From DASPKS01 sp035628035 (GTDB lineage Bacteria > Bacteroidota > Rhodothermia > Rhodothermales > Rubricoccaceae), in assembly GCA_035628035.1 (NCBI GenBank), contig DASPKS010000178.1:1-7607 (forward strand): a stretch of 7,607 nucleotides of DNA, given 5' to 3'. The position numbers and the translations under genes are program-made. This document shows, in pieces, positions 6,501 to 7,607 of this stretch (the first letter of the stretch is position 1; every line of letters begins with the position of its first letter). The notes beneath the pieces were generated by a model. That model worked only from the letters and a program-made list of their open reading frames with translations, was not told the DNA's origin and did not search any database.

Positions 6501-6550
6501 CCATCGAGGTCGAGGTCGGCACCGGCCCCAACTGGCTCGACGCGCATTGA
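3533..6550 (+). CDS. polA: DNA polymerase I with 5'-nuclease, proofreading and polymerase domains
   Basis: A 1005-residue repair and Okazaki-fragment polymerase. Residues 1-45 form an acidic Pro/Ala-rich tail beginning DQPDLFENPL. The 5'-nuclease (about 46-335) has Asp51, EADD (155-158), SPDKDF with Asp180/Asp182, and the helix-hairpin segment GDASDNVPGVPGIGEKTA (230-247). The 3'-5' exonuclease (about 395-560) keeps all metal ligands: DTE (Asp401, Glu403), Asn461/Asp465 and Tyr537/Asp541, so proofreading should be active. The polymerase domain shows TGRLSS (743-748), motif A DYAQIELR (Asp782, steric-gate Glu787), O helix with Arg831/Lys835/Tyr839/Tyr843, and motif C VHDE (Asp959). Tyr839 replaces the Phe762 of E. 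coli. The thumb carries an insertion of about 35 charged residues (631-673). The length exceeds the usual 900-950 because of the tail and this insertion. The frame is open back to 3290, but upstream starts would overlap rfbB and add low-complexity Arg/Gly/Pro sequence, so the ATG at 3533 is chosen. It converges with the MBL gene over 16 nt. Confidence 0.96.
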   Translation: MPDQPDLFENPLATPPDGAPEQAADGDPEETAEAATDQPPEARKERLYLVDAMALAYRAHFAFISRPLINSKGLNTSAAYGFVVALLKLLEDEKPEHIAVVFDAVGPGGTFRDALYADYKANRAPMPDGLRECLPHLPHIVEAFDIPCLTIPGVEADDVIGTLAKRAESENVDVVIVSPDKDFRQLLSSCVSIFKPAYKGEAFDRETADTFRKKYGLEPEQFIDVLALLGDASDNVPGVPGIGEKTAPELVKQYGSVENLLAHAEEVKAKRVREGLIEHRDDALLSKRLVTIDTAVPLDVDWHRLRRTPPDVEALHALFNELEFGGRLRSRIEAYAAGEPRRPKGFTTLPEDDPSLAFDFGPYAPVETLAEADVEYTIARGKTDLPAAAAHAEGKPVYSFDTETTSVDPMHASLVGISLASEEKKAVYVPTPMPDGTTDQAVLDALRPALEDPAALKIGHNVKYDLVVLGRHGVEVAGPFFDTMVAHYLIQPEASHKLDDVSSFFLNYRPKPISDLIGTGKNALSMRDVPLDEVGPYAAEDADVALRLWPVLKAKLEEDRLLQIAEEIEFPLVPVLADMERAGVKVDPAVLAQIGVELEAEMRRLEGEIYKAAGRAFGIGSPKQIAEVLFNPPPTDEDRAAAARWAEEVKDPKAAGKTKKRLEEERPTFGLGLLPLEKTGSGTASTNERVLEQLATEHPLPGFVLDWRKLAKLKGTYIDALPAQIHPETGRIHTDFNQTIAATGRLSSNNPNLQNIPIRTDLGREIRRAFVAEPGCVLLSADYAQIELRIIAHMSGDRGLIEAFQSGLDIHTATASRVFGVDLEKVTRAMRNQVKQVNYGIPYGISAFGLAQRLRIGNKEAQQLIDQYRASYPDVGRFLDTIIEEAREKGYVETLLGRRRYVPLLGSRNPAERATAERIAVNMPVQGTQADMIKRAMVAVHRRIREEGLKARMILQVHDELVFEVPEGEVDVLTPLVVEEMKGALPLTVPIEVEVGTGPNWLDAH

Positions 6551-6566
6551 GGGCTCGTCGCAGGGC

Positions 6567-7607
6567 TCACTCGTCCACAGGGAAGGTCTGGGACGTACGG
6601 ACCTCGTAGCTCCGGCCATTCGTCCGCACGATGACGTCCCCCTGCGCCACGGCCTGTCGGCGCCGTACCTCCAGGGACGGCCTGGGCGAGGACTCGCCGC
6701 CTTCCGTCTGGTAGATGAGCCGGACGCCCGCGGTGGCCAGGCGGCTGAGGGCCGAGGTGTTCGGGTGCGCGTGCGTGTTCCCGTTCCCCGTGGAGATGAT
6801 GGCGACCTCGGGGGCGATCTGACCCAGGAAGCCGGCGTCCGATGCGTTGTTCGCGCCGTGGTGGTTGACGTGGAGCACGTCCACGTCCACGTCTTCCTGG
6901 GCTAGGTACGCCCCGATGGCCTCCTCGACGCGGGCGTCCTCGTTCCCGTGGGCACGCCCGATGGTGTCGCCGCCGATGAGGTAGTCGAACCCCCGATAGG
7001 TGAGGAGCAGCGCGATGCTGCGCTCGTTCTCGGTGTTGACCTGCGGCACACGGGTAGGGCGGCCCAGCACCCACCCGTTGGCGGCCACGGCGCGGAGCGT
7101 GGCGCCATGGCCGAGGTCGAGGGTGAAGTTCTCGACGTCGTCGCGGTCCACGAGGGGGAGGTAGTCCGAGCCGCCGGCGATGGCGCGGTAGCTGAGGTAG
7201 GTGTCGGAGGGGTCGGAGCTGAGCCCTTCCGTACCCCGGTCCACGACCGTCCCCACGGCGATGTCGTCGGGGGTATCGGGGAGGCCATCGGGGCCGAGGA
7301 CGAAGCTGGTGCCGCCGAACGGGAAGTCCTGGCCGCCGGCGAAGCCGCCGATGTGGTCGGCGTCGTAGTGGCTCGCCACGAAGTAGTCGACGGCGGCGAG
7401 GCCGCGCCGCGTGAGCGCGGCGTGGACGATGGCGCCGCCGTCGGGGGACCGGATGTTCCCGGCGTCCACGAGCACGCTGACGCGCTCACCCGCCACGGGG
7501 GGGCCCAGGATGAGGGTGGCGTCGCCCTGTCCGATGTTGAGGTGGACGATCTCCAGCACGGGCTGCGCCTGTGCGGAGAGGGCGAGGAAAAACGCAGCGA
7601 GGAGGAG
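6567..7607 (-). CDS. Secreted ComEC-like metallo-beta-lactamase-fold hydrolase (5' end outside window)
   Basis: The frame is open to the right edge, with 346 residues visible and only the first few missing. The GTG at 7559 is not the likely start: the 16 codons upstream read LLLAAFFLALSAQAQP, a signal-peptide core with an AQA cleavage site, so the protein is probably exported to the periplasm or outside. The MBL fold begins LEIVHLNIGQGDATLIL and VLVDAG. Metal motif SHYDADHIGG has His80, Asp82, Asp84 and His85 (visible numbering), followed by NTENERSIALLL, IGGD (Asp214), NHHGANNAS (His249-His250) and IISTGNGNTHAHPN. These match the C-terminal hydrolase domain of ComEC/Rec2 competence proteins, here without the membrane channel. 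A C-terminal beta-rich stretch ends the protein. Likely a phosphodiesterase or nuclease, substrate unknown. About 65 residues between the first metal motif and the next core strands are an unassigned insertion containing DGLPDTPDDI. Confidence 0.88.
   Translation of the reverse strand, partial: LLLAAFFLALSAQAQPVLEIVHLNIGQGDATLILGPPVAGERVSVLVDAGNIRSPDGGAIVHAALTRRGLAAVDYFVASHYDADHIGGFAGGQDFPFGGTSFVLGPDGLPDTPDDIAVGTVVDRGTEGLSSDPSDTYLSYRAIAGGSDYLPLVDRDDVENFTLDLGHGATLRAVAANGWVLGRPTRVPQVNTENERSIALLLTYRGFDYLIGGDTIGRAHGNEDARVEEAIGAYLAQEDVDVDVLHVNHHGANNASDAGFLGQIAPEVAIISTGNGNTHAHPNTSALSRLATAGVRLIYQTEGGESSPRPSLEVRRRQAVAQGDVIVRTNGRSYEVRTSQTFPVDE
7560..7607 (-). other. Signal-peptide coding segment of the MBL-fold protein
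   Basis: Read on the - strand from the edge, these 16 codons give a leucine/alanine/phenylalanine hydrophobic core ending in Ser-Ala-Gln-Ala-Gln-Pro, a good signal peptidase I context (cleavage after AQA). The positively charged N-region and start codon lie beyond the window. The segment is in frame with the catalytic domain without a stop. Confidence 0.75.

Noticed and set aside
6551..6566. Possible terminator between the convergent polA and MBL genes
   Set aside because: The 16-nt gap and its surroundings contain a direct repeat (GGGCTC twice), not an inverted repeat, and no T-run.
4787..6619. 610-codon open frame antisense to polA
   Set aside because: It mirrors strong G/C third-position codon use of polA, gives a His/Leu/Asp/Val-rich low-complexity protein with no motif, and polA is intact with all catalytic residues.

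Overview
The window comes from a high-GC bacterium (roughly 70% G+C judged by eye, not computed), most likely of the Rhodothermota/Bacteroidota. The best taxonomic clue is the 5'-nuclease domain of the DNA polymerase I, whose FISRPLINSKGLNTSAAYGF stretch resembles Bacteroidota PolA. Clear Shine-Dalgarno sequences are mostly absent before the starts, which fits that phylum. High-GC members such as Rhodothermales (Rubricoccus/Rubrivirga/Salinibacter-like) are plausible, but this is an inference. Coding density is very high. There are no RNA genes, CRISPR arrays, insertion sequences or phage genes that I can see.

Layout, left to right. (1) The left edge (3-233, +) holds the C-terminal tail of an unidentified protein. 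(2) It is followed by a tight + strand pair: a low-molecular-weight protein tyrosine phosphatase (255-743) and a fructosamine-kinase family protein (740-1636), overlapping by 4 nt. The pairing suggests a protein-deglycation (Amadori repair) unit, because fructosamine/ribulosamine 3-kinases phosphorylate sugar adducts on proteins and a human LMW-PTP has been reported as a ribulosamine-5-phosphatase. (3) Convergent to this, and only 12 nt away, is a - strand pair transcribed right to left: dTDP-glucose 4,6-dehydratase (3426-2347), then a HAD phosphatase (2350-1649), joined by an ATGA overlap. (4) A 106-nt divergent spacer (3427-3532) separates that pair from polA (3533-6550, +), a three-domain DNA polymerase I of 1005 residues. 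(5) Convergent with polA across 16 nt is a secreted ComEC-like metallo-beta-lactamase-fold protein (- strand). It runs off the right edge, and the hydrophobic part of its signal peptide is still visible in the last 48 bases.

The window is mostly housekeeping and repair. The points most worth a second look are the phosphatase-kinase deglycation pair with a potential redox cysteine in both enzymes, and three peculiarities of the polymerase: an N-terminal QPDLF sequence that looks like a sliding-clamp-binding motif on a flexible acidic tether, a Tyr instead of Phe at the ddNTP-discrimination position of the O helix with a nearby Pro, and a charged insertion of about 35 residues in the thumb. No obvious new multi-gene defence or mobile system is visible.
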